From: Galeopsis tetrahit
Taxonomy: Eukaryota; Streptophyta; Magnoliopsida; Lamiales; Lamiaceae
DNA: 64,000 bases
Direction of reading: 5' to 3'
Assembly: GCA_963675135.1 (NCBI GenBank)
Contig: OY776124.1
Location: forward strand, 15,452,677-15,516,676
In this document: in pieces, positions 34,287 to 47,355 of the stretch
Numbering within the stretch: the first letter of the stretch is position 1
Layout of the letters: each line of letters starts with the position of its first letter
Notes under the pieces: generated by a model
The model's database searches: none
What the model saw: only the letters and a program-made list of their open reading frames with translations
Told to the model about the DNA's origin: nothing
Translations under genes and position numbers: made by a program

Positions 34287-35335
34287 TGTTGGTCCCAAGT
34301 TGAGTTAAGATTGAGTAAGCTAAGAAAGTCTAGAGGGGAGGGGTGAATAGACTTTCAAAAATCTTTCAAAATATCAGAGTTTATAATGCGGAATAGTGTT
34401 CTGAATAGTACTGTTCTTACTGAGTTAGATCAGTACTTCCAGTTTCAGTTTATACTCAACTTTTAATCAGATCTTTACTTAGTAAATTCTACTGTTCTTG
34501 TTTAAACAAATATCAAACAAAAATAAAGAAAACAGAATTTTATAGTGGTTCGACCAATAAGTCTACATCCACTCTCACAATCCCAGTTGTGATGTTTTAT
34601 TAACTCTTCCTTGAGTTTCTTGTGGCTTAAAGTCCCAAGATTAAGACTGTGATCTTTTCGATTACACTTCCAAGTGTATCTTCGATCTACTAGTAATTCT
34701 ACAAGTAACTAGCACACTTGTTTTACAAAACACAAACTTAAAACTGAAAAGTAAAACTTCTCTTTGAGTAGCCTTTGATTTCTTCTCTTCAATGCAGTGA
34801 CTTTTCTCTTCTTTCTTGATCTCTTTCAACTCTATGTGTTCTTCAAAATGCTCTGTAGACTTGCTCTTCAATTGCTCTTAGATCAGTAAATGTTTAGTAG
34901 TAGCAGTCTTTCAGTAGTCTTAGCAGTAGGAGATCATACAATATTTATAGAACTTAGTATAACAGTTAGCAGTTTGTGAACTAACTCTCAACTAACTCTA
35001 AAACTGTTTTTGTTGTAACTTCTTCTTGTAACCGACTTTGTAACTTCCTTCTTATTCCAAGTCAGCATATCTTCAATATATCTTCAGTTACTCTTTACAT
35101 AAGTTTTCCAAACTTATTCTTCAAATTCACCAAATCAGCACAGTAACTTACTGTTCTGATTTTTACTGTTCTGAGCCAGTCAGCACAGTAACTTAAAACT
35201 GTTCTGTACTTCTCCAGAATTCTTCTAAGCTTCTCTTCAACTCTTCTATGAAGTCTTCTTATTCTGAAGTAGTCTTATGAGTCTTCATAGTCTTCTGATC
35301 TTCTTCTAATCTAGTGTTCTAAACTTTCCATCTAA
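34287..35335 (-). repeat. 3' LTR of the Sirevirus-like remnant, first part
   Basis: It begins TGTTGGTCCCAAG after GATTA and contains a minus-strand TATA box (TATAAATATT, about 34938-34950). Its U3 end is displaced to 39113-39472 by the tandem duplication. The edge resembles that of the copia LTR at 5855 (TGTTGGTCCT). Confidence 0.65.
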
Positions 35336-35336
35336 T

Positions 35337-37072
35337 CTAGTGTTCTAAACTTTCCATAATAACATCATCATTTTCATCTGCAGCAGCAGTAGCAACATTT
35401 TCCATAGAATACTTAAATCCTGTCAACCTTTCAACAAGTTGCACCACAGACTCTGGAGTTACTAGTTCAAGAAATGAGTTAACACCAGCTGCAAGCATCT
35501 GCTCTGCTTCCCAATCATCAAAGATTGAAGCACCACCCATACCTTCCATAACAGCTAAGTTCTCTTTAAGAGTACTCCTCTTAAGATACACCCATGTGCC
35601 AATCCTAAGAAGTTTCTCAAACTCAACTGAGCTTTCATCCAAACCAGGAAATTGCTTCAACAAAGCCAATCTCAAATCTATCCTAATTCTATCCTCTTTA
35701 TCACAGATAGGATAATCCATTAAACCAGCAGGTTTAGGGGCTATATATTCAGGTTCAGGGGATGATGAAATGTCAATTGGTACAGAAGAAGGCTCAAATT
35801 CATGTTCAGTAGAGTGATCATGAACTTGTGTAGGTGAATGAAATGGAGAGGGTTGGTTTTGATGACTTGAAACAGGAGTGTTCTGAGGGGATGAATGGGG
35901 AGTGTTCTGAGACACTGGAAAGTAGTGAGCTGATTCTCCAGAACATGAAGGTTGGTTACCAATGGGATCAATTTGGCTTGGAACAGAATTAGAAGGGGTA
36001 GGAGAGGAATCAACAAGCCTCCTCCTAGGTCTAGAAGCAGATCTACCCTTGGTTCTTTTATGTAAAACAACAAAACTTGAATTACTAACCTCTTGCTCTT
36101 CAGAGCTTTCTTGCACCACAGTCTCAATAAACTGAACTGTTTGCTCTGAGGCAGATGTAGCAGACCTACCTCTTCTTGGTCTAGTACTGCTCGGATCATG
36201 CATTGCCTTAGATCTTATCTCTGGTTGATTATCATCAGATCTGTACATTGAAGCACCAGGCTCTTGAGCTTCAGGTTCTTGAGGTTGCTCCAAAGGATGT
36301 TCTTGTTCAAATCGAACAGACTCCTTCTTCATCAAGAATTTTCCATGATGGAATTTCTTGGGATTACTCCAGTATGACTTCTTGACAACTAACTGAGGCA
36401 ACAAAATACTCAACTTGTTTCTGAACCCTAACTTCGATTTAATCGAAAATTCCATTGTATCCTCATCGAACAAGACCTTTTCTTTCTCACTTAACAGTCT
36501 TTCTAAGAAAAATCCTTGCCAATCACCTTGCACTCTGTCAATGATTGCTGCCATAATTCGGATTTTCAGATTTGTTAGAGCATCCTGACTGTGATGCTGT
36601 CCTAACAAGCATTTTCCAGCTATGTCCATCAGAAATTGAAGACCAGTAGGAAGAACATCTTTCTTAAGATAGCTTAGAGACTCTGGTTCTTCACCCGTCC
36701 ATCTGCCTACACACTCTTTTTCTTCTCCTGCTTTGCAGGGCCTTGAGGTAAATCCAGCATGACTTCCAGGATTTCCCTTGTAATTGCTACCTTGTGCCCT
36801 GAGAGCATCGAATGGACACCATTGTTATGACCTTCAAGCTGTAAGAAAAAATCCATCGCCTCTGGTTCAAACACATTCATCGGAGAAGATTCAAGAAACT
36901 TCTTCAGCCCGCATTCTTCACACATCGTCAGAATGACTTGATTTTCAGCACTGTGTCGTCCATTGAAGTAAACAACATTTTCCACAAAAATGCCCTTTTC
37001 ACGAACCCAAAAATCAGAATCAAAAGTTCCTGCAACTTCATTAGATTCACTGATAATATTGATAATCGCCAT
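35337..37072 (-). pseudogene. Second, truncated copy of the env-like ORF
   Basis: It is near-identical to 41030-42731. Differences: a 16-base deletion near 36735 shifts frame after LDLPQGP, and the C-terminal third (acidic and coiled-coil parts), polypurine tract and U3 are lost in a deletion joining LTR sequence to codon sequence near 35340. A 26-base direct repeat (CTAATCTAGTGTTCTAAACT ...) sits at that joint. It keeps a few codons (NLAVME) that the other copy has lost. Confidence 0.75.
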
Positions 37073-38471
37073 TGTAGGGTTTTGTAGAAGATAGATTATT
37101 GAGATTTTGCAGTAATTTTGAGTTATGAGCTTTCCAGAAATGAACTCGTAAGGAAGATGAAGATGAAGAGTGATCGTGTTTATCAAATTCAAAACCAATC
37201 TAGGGCTAGGATTGAATTTGTTTATCACAAAGAATGGTTGAGATTAAGTCTTGAAATTCGTGTTTAAAAGAAACTGTTCATATTCTAGTACCATTCTTAA
37301 TTTTGGAGCCAATTTGTGTTTGATAAATACACCACAGTAATTAGGTTAGAAATAGAGGAGTGTACTAATCTTCTCTATTAGTAATCTAAATTTGAGCAGT
37401 TTTTTACTTAGAGTATTCTAAGACAAAATACTGTTCTGATGCATATCAGCACAGTAGTTTCCAAAACTATTTCACTTCATTCTCTTACTTGTATATAAAG
37501 AAAATTCACTTATCTGGATCAGCTGAGTACTGTGATCAGCTGAGTAAACTTTTTAGAAATCAGATCAGTAGATGAATCAGCACAGTAGTTTTTAGATCAG
37601 TAGATGGGTCAGCACAGTAGTTTTCAGATCAGTACCCAATTTTCCTGATTTCACCTTTTTGATATCAGCACAGTAATTTTTAGATCAGTACTGTGACAGA
37701 TCAGTGCTATTCTGCAGACAGATTAGTAGTAATCAAATCTTTTTGTAGACAGTTTTAATCAGTAGTCAGATTAGTTCTGTAGAATAATTGAATTGTAATC
37801 AGATCAGTACTGTAGACAAAGAAACTTTGTAATCAGTACAGTTCTGTAGACAAGTCAATTTATTAATCAGAATATATATGTAGACTGATATAGACTGTAA
37901 TCAGATCAGATTAGTAGACTTTTCAAATTTGTAATCAGATCAGTTCCCCCTTCAGTGGAGAATTCCTCTTCTGTGCCTGTTTCACCTTGGTAGAAGTGTT
38001 AGTACATTATATATAAATGTAAAACAGTACATATTAGTAAAAGTATGTTTAAATTAGAGATCACATCAAGGTTTATGCTAAAGTGACTTAGTGTTCTGAG
38101 TCAACAAAAGGATCTTTAAGAAATCACAGATTCCCCCTTAATGTGTTTTCTCAGTGTCCCTCAGCTTTACCAGCTTCCTCATTGGGATGAAGGTCACTTT
38201 AGTAACCTTGTTACCTGTTTTGAATGTAGTGGTCTGACATAGGATTGTCTCTTCTGAGTTTTAGGCTTTTGATGTAATGTTCTTAATTTCTGCTTTGTCT
38301 TCCTCTTGGTATAAGATCAGTACCTGAAATGTTAGTACAGTTCTATATACATATAGAATCCATATCTATCAATCCTAGGCTAATGCATAACTCTCTAAAT
38401 CTTGTTGGTTTTGGCCATCAAAACATACAATCATCATCTAGAACATTGTTTACAGGATTCATATCCCAACA
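37073..38471 (-). other. Non-coding upstream region of the env-like ORF, copy 1
   Basis: Near-identical to 42732-44140. It is rich in a short motif, AGATCAGTA/CAGCACAGTA, repeated many times between 37480 and 37900. The last 65 bases are an LTR edge. Confidence 0.7.
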
Positions 38472-39112
38472 GATTACTTTTCAAATTATTTGTTTGAGAT
38501 TATTTATGAATAACTTGTCTATTGAATAAATACTATTCATAGTTTATGAGATACAACTCCAATGTTGCTGGAATTAATCACTATCTCAGAAAATTGAATC
38601 AAATAGCAGCGTTGTTGGGGTTCCGCGTAAACGGACGCAACACTTTTTCAAAATTGAAGAGTGACGTGCGTGATGGTTCAGAAAGGTACGTAAAATTCAT
38701 ATATGTTCATGTTGATATATGATGTTGATGTATTGAGCCAAAGAGATAATGTCATGGTTTAATTTATTTTATAATATGTGAAATATTATAAAATATTATT
38801 CCATAATGGTTCATTCATTGATTGTGAATATCGAACTAAGGTTTTATTATGATCAAGAATGATATGTGCTTGCGAGCGTAAATTCTATTTTGGATATGAT
38901 CCAAAATACCTCGACTCGTATAATTCGATCGAAGATTATACTCAAGTTAAGGGTGGCACTGAAAGCCATATTTGAAATTGAATTTATTATTAAATTCAAT
39001 TTCAAAATTGAAATTGTGCTTGAGAGCACAAATGTGTTTTGAATTTAAATTCAAAATATTTTGACTCGTATAGTCTTCATAGTCTTCTGATCTTCTTCTA
39101 ATCTAGTGTTCT

Positions 39113-39472
39113 AAACTACTGTTCTAAACTATTACAATGCTGAATAAAATAAAATACAACTTTACATATATAAAACCTATCTATACATCAACTGAACTAT
39201 ATACAGATGAGTATATTTAAGTCCTATACTATAAGCTGTCTATACAGCACAAAACATCAGCTTAGTTCCTAATAGTTCATATATCAGATCAGTAAACACA
39301 ATAAGATCAGTCACTCAGTTATTCAATATCTCATTAAGATCAGTAAACTTATTTCATATGACTTAGTTAAGATGACTTAGAACCACATATATTACTAACT
39401 TTAAGTTGCTTTTGGCCATCAAAACATACAATCATCATCTAGAACATTGTTTACAGGATTCATATCCCAACA
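39113..39472 (-). repeat. 3' LTR of the Sirevirus-like remnant, displaced U3 end
   Basis: It ends ATCCCAACA next to the polypurine tract. The last 60 bases (from TTGGCCATCAAAACATACAA) are repeated at the right edges of both units, 38410-38471 and 44079-44140. Confidence 0.65.
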
Positions 39473-39718
39473 ATTTCCCCCTTTTTGATGAAGCCAAAAC
39501 TACTTAAATGTTAATAAATCAGTAGTTAAGTATGTAGTCTATCATAACAGTTCATCATTTCAAAATTCCAGATTCATATTCATAATCATATTTAGATCAG
39601 ATAATGCACATATTACACATACTAACAAAATATGAAATAAACAGAAAATATAGAAATAAAGATTAAGGTTAAGAAATGTTATCTTGTGAGCTTAGTCCTT
39701 CATCTTCTTTCTGTATCT

Positions 39719-42700
39719 TCAGATTTTGAATGCAACATAAATCCTTGCTTTGATATCCATCATATGTTGATGATCAGTGATACCTTCTTCTCTAATGATT
39801 TCAGCAATTATGTTACCAATCTCTTTGTAATCTGGTTCTCCATTCTCAAGTCTTGGATGTTCCCAACTTGGTTCTTCAGGACATAATATCCTTGTTCCAG
39901 CACGAGCAGCAACTTGTGTTATATCTTCCCAAAAATCTTTATCAATGTTCAACATGAACTCTTCAAAATCATCAAATTCAGCTTCTTTGCTTGAATGATC
40001 ACCAAACTTCTTCACAATGAAGTTTTCAATCTGCCACTTCTTCTTCAGATTTTTCCAATATTCCATATTTTCAGTCAGAACAATAAAATCCACAAAGTCC
40101 TCATCTTGGAAATTTTTATCAAACTTTTTTCCTTCAGCTTTTCTCTGAGCTTTCATTTTCCTTCTCAAAGTTGCAACTCTATTATCAAACCTTGTTTTCA
40201 AAAACTGAACATCTTTATCTTTCTTCTTTTTCAATTCTGCTTCTGGATCTGGTAATTCTACCAGTCTCTTCTTCTTGTTCTTCTTCATCAGACAAAATTA
40301 ATTTCCTCTTCTTCTGAATAGAACTTTCAGCAACATCAGATTTCTTCTTTTCAACAATTTCTTGACCTTGTTGTTTCTGTTGCTTCCTGAGCTTAAATTT
40401 CTCATTCAAACTGGCAATTTCTTCTTTCAATTCATCTTGACTCACAACTAGTTGAGCTTGTTGTGACTGCGTTTGCTCCATTACTCTTCTTATCCTGTCT
40501 TCCCCCTTTTTGGCTTCATCATGCCACTCTTTCAAGGGAGTCATGTGTTGCTCCAACTTTGCATGCAACACCTGAGATAGGTTCTTTTCTTGTAGTCTAT
40601 GGAGATCATAAATTATAGACATTGTATGCTCCATAACTCTTTCAACAGAATTTTCAGAATTCATCTTATTCATTCTCTCAGTAGCCTCTTGGAACATTTT
40701 CACAGCATCTTCCAACTTTGCTTGAAGCTCTGCATTCTGGTTTTTCAATAATTCAAAGCTAGAACTATCAGAAACCTTCTCAACAGGAACTGTTCTGATC
40801 TGTTCCTGCACATCTTCAGGAATGACAGGTTCAGCAGACTGAACTGGCCTGCTTTCTAGTTCATCAGCATTCAAATCTTGATTCTCAAAAACTTCTGTCT
40901 CTTCAAGTACAACAGTGTTCTCAAACACCTCTGTTGCATTGTCAACAGCTTCATCAACTTCCATAAAATCCTCTTCAACAACTTTCTCAACGTCATCAAC
41001 AACTCTTTCTTCACTTACCATAACCACATCATCATTTTCATCTGCAGCAGCAGTGGCAACATTTTCCACAGAATATTTAAATCCTGTCAACCTTTCAACA
41101 AGTTGCACCACAGACTCTGGAGTTACTAGTTCAAGAAATGAGTTAACACCAGCTGCAAGCATCTGATCTGCTTCCCAATCATCAAAGATTGAAGCACCAC
41201 CCATACCTTTAAGTGTACTCCTCTTAAGATACACCCATGTGCCAATCCTAAGAAGTTTCTCAAACTCAACTGAGCTTTCATCCAAACCAGGAAATTGCTT
41301 CAACAAAGCCAATCTCAAATCTATCCTAATTCTATCCTCTTTATCACAAATAGGATAATCCATTAAACCAGCAGGTTTAGGGGCTATATATTCAGGTTCA
41401 AGGGATGATGAAATGTCAATTGGTACAGAAGAAGGCTCAAATTCATGTTCAGTAGAGTGATCATGAACTTGTGTGGGTGAATGAGGTGGAGTGGGTTGGT
41501 TTTGATGACTTGAAACAGGAGTGTTCTGAGGTGATGAATGAGGAGTGTTCTGAGATACTGGAAAGTAGTGAGCTGATTCTCCAGAACATGAAGGTTGGTT
41601 GTCAATGGGATCAATTGGACTTGGATCAGAATTAGAAGGGGTAGGAGAGGAATTAACAAGTCTCCTCCTAGGTCTAGAAGCAGTTCTACCCTTGGTTCTT
41701 TTATGTAAAACAGTAAAACTTGAATTACTAACCTCTTGCTCTTCAGAGCTTTCTTGCACCACAGTCTCAATAAACTGGATTATTTGCTCTGAGGCAGCTG
41801 TAGCAGACCTACCTCTTCTTGGTCTAGTACTGCTCGGATCATGCCTTGCCTTAGATCTTATCTCTGGTTGATTATCATCAGATCTGTACATTGAAGCACC
41901 AGACTCTTGAGCTTCAGGTTCTTGAGGTTGCTCCAAAGGATGTTCTTGTTCAAATCGAACAGACTCCTTCTTCATCAAGAATTTTCCATGATGGAATTTC
42001 TTGGGATTACTCCAATATGACTTCTTGACAACTAACTGAGGCAACAAAATACTCAACTTGTTTCCGAACCCTAACTTCGATTTAATCGAAAATTCCATTG
42101 TATCCTCATCGAACAAGACCTTTTCTTTCTCACTTAACAGTCTTTCTAAGAAAAATCCTTGCCAATCACCTTGCACTCTGTCAATGATTGCTGCCATAAT
42201 TCGGATTTTCAGATTTGTTAGAGCATCCTGACTGTGATGCTGTCCTAACAAGCATTTTCCAGCTATGTCCATCAGAAATTGAAGACCAGTAGGAAGAACA
42301 TCTTTCTTAAGATGGCTTAGAGACTCTGGTTCTTCACCCGTCCATCTGCCTACACACTCTTTTTCTTCTCCTGCTTTGTAGGTCAGAATATCTACAGGGC
42401 CTTGAGGTAAATCCAGCATGACTTCCAAGATTTCCCTTGTAATTGCTACCTTGTGCCCTGAGAGCATCGAATGGACACCATTGTTATCACCTTCAAGCTG
42501 TAAGAAAAATTCCATCGCCTCTGGTTCAAACACATTCATCGGAGAAGATTCAAGAAACTTCCTCAGCCCGCATTCTTCACACATCGTCAGAATGGCTTGA
42601 TTTTCAGCACTGTGTCGTCCATTGAAGTAAACAGCATTTTCCAAAAAAATGCCCTTTTCACGAACCCAAAAATCAGAATCAAAAGTTCCTGCAACTTCAT

Positions 42701-42731
42701 TAGATTCACTGATAATATTGATAATCGCCAT
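39719..42731 (-). pseudogene. Env-like/ORF3 protein of Sirevirus-like element, one frameshift near the C-terminus
   Basis: From Met at 42731 (MAIINIISESNEV) the frame is open for 838 codons to 40215. A second frame (39719-40288) overlaps its end by about 70 bases and continues the charged protein for 150 more codons, which suggests one small frameshift. Parts in order: a globular N-terminus (DFWVREKGIF, REILEVMLDLPQGP), a Ser/Pro-rich middle (about residues 330-500), an acidic stretch, and a long Glu/Lys/Gln-rich coiled coil. It lies between the missing pol and the polypurine tract, where Sireviruses carry an env-like gene of this general make-up. The N-terminus also resembles the plant-transposon-protein domain of Athila-type ORF1, so 'env-like' is positional. 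No function is shown. Confidence 0.6.
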
Positions 42732-44140
42732 TGTAGGGTTTTGTAGAAGATAGATTATTGAGATTTTGCAGTAATTTTGAGTTATGAGCTTTCCAGAAAT
42801 GAACTCGTAAGGAAGATGAAGATGAAGAGTGATCGTGTTTATCAAATTCAAAACCAATCTAGGGCTAGGATTGAATTTGTTTATCACAAAGAATGGTTGA
42901 GATTAAGTCTTGAAATTCGTGTTTAAAAGAAACTGTTCATATTCTAGTACCATTCTTAATTTTGGAGCCAATTTGTGTTTGATAAATACACCATAGTAAT
43001 TAGGTTAGAAATAGAGGAGTGTACTAATCTTCTCTATTAGTAATCTAAATTTGAGCAGTTTTTGACTTAGAGTATTCTAAGACAAAATACTGTTCTGATG
43101 CATAACAGCACAGTAGTTTCCAAAACTATTTCACTTTCATTCTCTTACTTGTATATAAAGAAAATTCACTTATCTGGATCAGCTGAGTACTGTGATCAGC
43201 TGAGTAAACTTTTTAGAAATCAGATCAGTAGATGAATCAGCACAGTAGTTTTTAGATCAGTAGATGGGTCAGCACAGTAGTTTTCAGATCAGTACCCAAT
43301 TTTCCTGATTTCACCTTTTTGATATCAGCACAGTAATTTTTAGATCAGTACTGTGACAGATCAGTGCTATTCTGTAGACAGGTTAGTAGTAATCAAATCT
43401 TTTTGTAGACAGTTTTAATCAGTAGTCAGATTAGTTCTGTAGAATAATTGAATTGTAATCAGATCAGTACTGTAGACAAAGAAACTTTGTAATCAGTACA
43501 GTTCTGTAGACAAGTCAATTTATTAATCAGAATATATATGTAGACTGATATAGCCTGTAATCAGATCAGATTAGTAGACTTTTCAAATTTGTAATCAGAT
43601 CAGTTCCCCCTTCAGTGGAGAATTCCTCTTCTGTGCATGTTTCACCTTGGTATAAGTGTTAGTACATTATATATAAATGTAAAACAGTACATATTAGTAA
43701 AAGTATGTTTAAATTAGAGATCACATCAAGGTTTATGCTAAAGTGACTTAGTGTTCTGAGTCAACAAAAGGATCTTTAAGAAATCACAGATTCCCCCTTA
43801 ATGTGTGTTCTCAGTGTGCCTCAGCTTTACCAGCTTCCTCATTGGGATTTAAGGTTACTAGGTTACTTTAGTAACCTTGTTACCTGTTTTGAATGTAGTG
43901 GTCTGACATAGGATTGTCTCTTCTGAGTTTTAGGCTTTTGATGTACTGTTCTTAATTTCTGCTTTGTCTTCCTCTTGGTATAAGATCAGTACCTGAAATG
44001 TTAGTACAGTTCTATATACATATAGAATCCATATCTATCAATCCTAGGCTAATGCATAACTCTCTAAATCTTGTTGGTTTTGGCCATCAAAACATACAAT
44101 CATCATCTAGAACATTGTTTACAGGATTCATATCCCAACA
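42732..44140 (-). other. Non-coding upstream region of the env-like ORF, copy 2
   Basis: It pairs with 37073-38471 and ends in the element right edge. No primer binding site is seen, consistent with loss of gag-pol and most of the 5' LTR in one deletion. Confidence 0.65.
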
Positions 44141-46101
44141 GATTACTTTTCAAATTATTTGTTTGAGATTATTTATGAATAACTTGTCTATTGAATAAAT
44201 ACTATTCATAGTTTATGAGATACAACTCCAATGTTGCTGGAATTAATCACTATCTCAGAAAATTGAATCAAATAGCAGCGTTGTTGGGGTTCCGCGTAAA
44301 CGGACGCAACACTTTTTCAAAATTGAAGAGTGACGTGCGTGATGGTTCAGAAAGGTACGTGAAATTCATATATGTTCATGTTGATATATGATGTTGATGT
44401 ATTGAGCCAAAGAGATAATGTTATGGTTTAATTTATTTTATAATATGTGAAATATTATAAAATATTATTCCATAATGGTTCATTCCTTGATTGTGAATAT
44501 CGAACTAAGGTTTTATTATGATCAAGAATGATATGTGCTTGCGAGCGTAAATTCTATTTTGGATATGATCCAAAATACCTCGACTCGTATAATTCGATCG
44601 AAGATTATACTCAAGTTAAGGGTGGCACTGAAAGCCATATTTGAAATTGAATTTATTATTAAATTCAATTTCAAAATTGAAATTGTGCTTGAGAGCACAA
44701 ATGTGTTTTGAATTTAAATTCAAAATATTTTGACTCGTATAGTTTGATAGAAAATTATGCTCGAGTTATGGGTGGCATTAAATGCTACATTTGAAATTGA
44801 ATTTAATTTTGGTATGTTGACCAAAGATTAAATTAATTTTGAGTTGGAAATTGGAATGAAGTCCAATAAAAGAAAAATGCAACGTTCGATTTTTCAATGC
44901 TTCGAGATTGTGTCCAAATTTGATGAATGAGAGAAATTCACAAATAAAGGGACAAGCAACTTGAATGTGGGGGAGTGCGTCTCCACACATGGATACTTTC
45001 GAATGTGGGGGAAAGAGGTCTCCGTCGACATATTCGAATGTAAAGGTGTTAGCAAAGGTGTGACCTAAAGCTAAATATGGAAAAACCTAAAACGATTGAA
45101 TTCCGTGGAATGCTTTCCACAAGTTATATGGATTTGTTCATCGTGAAAAATCACATTCGAGTAAAGTCACCACACAAGGAGATAAAATTATGTGAACTAT
45201 GAAAAGGGATAAAGTGATTCCATGATTATCTCGAAGTGTGGGGGTGACTAATTAAGATTAAAGCACGTGGTAGTGCTCATCGATTTTAATGAACAAATTG
45301 AAATTCCCAGCGTGGAATTTTATGTAAGAAATATCTAGTTGTGAAAACTGGATATTTGGACACAAACTCTGAGCCCATCATTGGAAATGTAGGGGAGCAG
45401 TGTCACGAAAATCCTCTAAACACTTATGCAATTAATTAACGATTGTTGCATTTTGTTAAATACCGGCCGGTAATGACAAAATGTTTATGAGGATAATGGG
45501 TAAGGGGAATGGGGTTAAAACCCACACATTAAAGGGTGTTCATAGCGGTAACTCGTCCATGCTGACTGGAGGATCCCAAGAACTTGGTTCAACGAGACAA
45601 CTAAGTTATGAAGCACTTAGATGTGCACTTGAGAAAACTAAAGAAACCCATTCTCGATTCCCTTCAAGTGCAACCTTACACCTTCCGGTGTAGAAAACCT
45701 GCTGACGTGAGGTGAGGTTAAGCTTAACAGCTTTTAATGATTCCTATATCCTAAGGGTGGAGTATTGCAGGGTACTCTTGATAGGAGATCACCTATATAA
45801 GTGTGAAGTGGGGCCGCTTCAAATGAAAACACACTTATGAATCCAAGATATGGTCCAGGGCCGAAATGGACACAACGTGAGAACCAAAGGGTATCAGAGT
45901 CGTTGCTGTGTATATGTCATTGTCTTGGTTTACACAAAACTCCAACCAGTTCAAGACATCGTGTTCACTGAGTGGCAAGTAAATCCGATGGCATTTTACT
46001 AGGGAAGGTTCAAAGCCTGAAGCTGCCTATCCCGATGCAGTAACGGTTCGTCGGAACTTTCATAGGGAGTCACATGCATTAATTTCATTCATGTGGGGGA
46101 T
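44141..46101 (+). other. Non-coding interior of the LARD-like element
   Basis: No gene is visible. It holds a degenerate direct repeat of about 190 bases (ACTCGTATAATTCGATCGAA against ACTCGTATAGTTTGATAGAA, 44525-44820) and moderate-GC sequence with several GTGGGGG blocks. An isolated 70-codon frame at 45481-45693 has no family features. Confidence 0.6.
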
Positions 46102-46952
46102 TGTTGGAAAATGTTGGTTTTGACCACACTTTATAAAATATTAAGTGACAATTTATAATCTGTTTTGCGTAAATGGATTTAGTTGATTTGATTTCTCAAA
46201 ACCAAATTTTGGGTGAATGAGAAATTAATATTAAAGTTGGTCATTTAGTGTGTGGATAAATACATTGTTGAATGTATTTATAATGGTAATAGTGATGGAT
46301 ACTGACTTGACATGAAATGTCATGTCTTTTGGTGGAATGATTTTAATTATTCCAAAAGTTGTGTCTTTTAGAATTATTGTGTTAATTTAAAGACACATCT
46401 TTTGGTGAATAATTGATTATCTAAAGGTTGTGTCTTTTAGAATTAATGTGTTAATTTAAAAGACATACCTTTTGTGAATAGTTGTTTATTTCTAAAGGTT
46501 GCAACTTTTGGGAAAATAAGTTTATTGTGAAGAGTCACATCTATTACCTAAAAACTATTGGAAGTCTATAAATAGATTCCCCTACATTGGTCTTTTCATT
46601 CATTCAATCATTCGAAATTCATTTTCATTGATTCATAGTCAAGAAGTGAGAATTTGAGTTAAAACTACATATGCATACTTAACATTTTTGAATTGTAGTT
46701 GCTACATTAGAGTCGAGTCGAAAGTTCCGGATATCCATTTTGTGATTCGCTGATAGCTTCCGATTTGTAGTGCAACAGTCGTGAAGTTTGAAGTCGTTGT
46801 ATCTTGGGGACGGTTGCCAGTGATCCGTATTGCACCTGTGTACGGGGCAATAACGTCTTACGGAGATAGAGTCAAACTCTAGCCTCGACTTCCGTGTTAA
46901 AGTCTGTGTCAGCATTTAATCTTCGTCTACACATACACCTCTATTTGTAACA
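46102..46952 (+). repeat. 3' LTR of the LARD-like element
   Basis: 851 bases, pairs with 33307-34158; preceded by the purine tract and followed by TTATG. Confidence 0.88.
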
Positions 46953-47109
46953 TTATGTTCTCTCTTTAAAAATTATAGTATATCGGCACAGTTGACACCG
47001 TTAGGTTAGCAATAATATATTTTCCATCGCCACCTAATTTATAGCATTAATACCATCTTTAAGATCTCAAGAACATTTATTCACAATGTTCTTGAGATCT
47101 TAAAGTAAG

Positions 47110-47355
47110 TTAGCATGTGGTGTTTGATATCATCTAAAAGATTTTGGTGGTCAAAATGTTTTTGAGATCTTAAAGATAGCCAGTGGTGTTCGATATCATC
47201 TAAAAGATTTTGGTGGTCAAGGTCGTCACCCCAGAAATGCAAAGATTTTGGTGGTCAAGGTGTTCGATATCATCTAAAAGATTTTGGTGGTCAAGGTCGT
47301 CACCCCAGAAATGCAAAGATTTTGGTGGTCAAGGTCGTCACCCCAGAAATGCAAG
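47110..47355 (+). repeat. Irregular tandem repeat inside transposase remnant
   Basis: AAGATTTTGGTGGTCAAGGT occurs five times, with CGTCACCCCAGAAATGCAAG after three of them; two longer copies also carry GTTCGATATCATCTAAAAG. The related copy at 60140-60195 has a single unit, so expansion happened here. Confidence 0.85.

Larger units (their letters stand above)
34287..44140 (-). mobile_element. Sirevirus-like remnant with env-like ORF, partly duplicated
   Basis: Left edge TGTTGGTCCC (34287) and right edge TCCCAACA (44140) are LTR termini in minus orientation, flanked by the 5-bp duplication GATTA (34282-34286 and 44141-44145). In the minus direction: a truncated 5' LTR stub of about 65 bases, non-coding DNA, an env-like ORF, a polypurine tract AAAAAGGGGGAAAT (39473-39486) and the 3' LTR. 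Gag and pol are absent. A unit of about 3.8 kb (35285-39074) is a tandem duplicate of 39075-44740 with an internal deletion, and it splits the 3' LTR into 34287-35335 and about 39113-39472. Confidence 0.72.
33307..46952 (+). mobile_element. LTR retroelement without genes (LARD-like), nested in the Harbinger element
   Basis: LTRs of about 850 bases, 33307-34158 and 46102-46952, begin TGTTGGAAAATG and end TAACA. They are flanked by a perfect 5-bp duplication TTATG (33302-33306 and 46953-46957). A purine tract ATGTGGGGGAT (46091-46101) precedes the right LTR, giving + orientation. Excluding its own insertion, the interior is roughly 2.1 kb with no gag or pol motif. I could not identify a convincing primer site after the left LTR. 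Confidence 0.85.

Noticed and set aside
45481..45693. 70-codon + frame in the LARD interior
   Set aside because: Isolated, no domain, no neighbouring exons; not enough to call a gene.
47110..47355. CRISPR-like or regulatory direct repeats
   Set aside because: Unit spacing is irregular and the unit is a Harbinger transposase segment; plant context.
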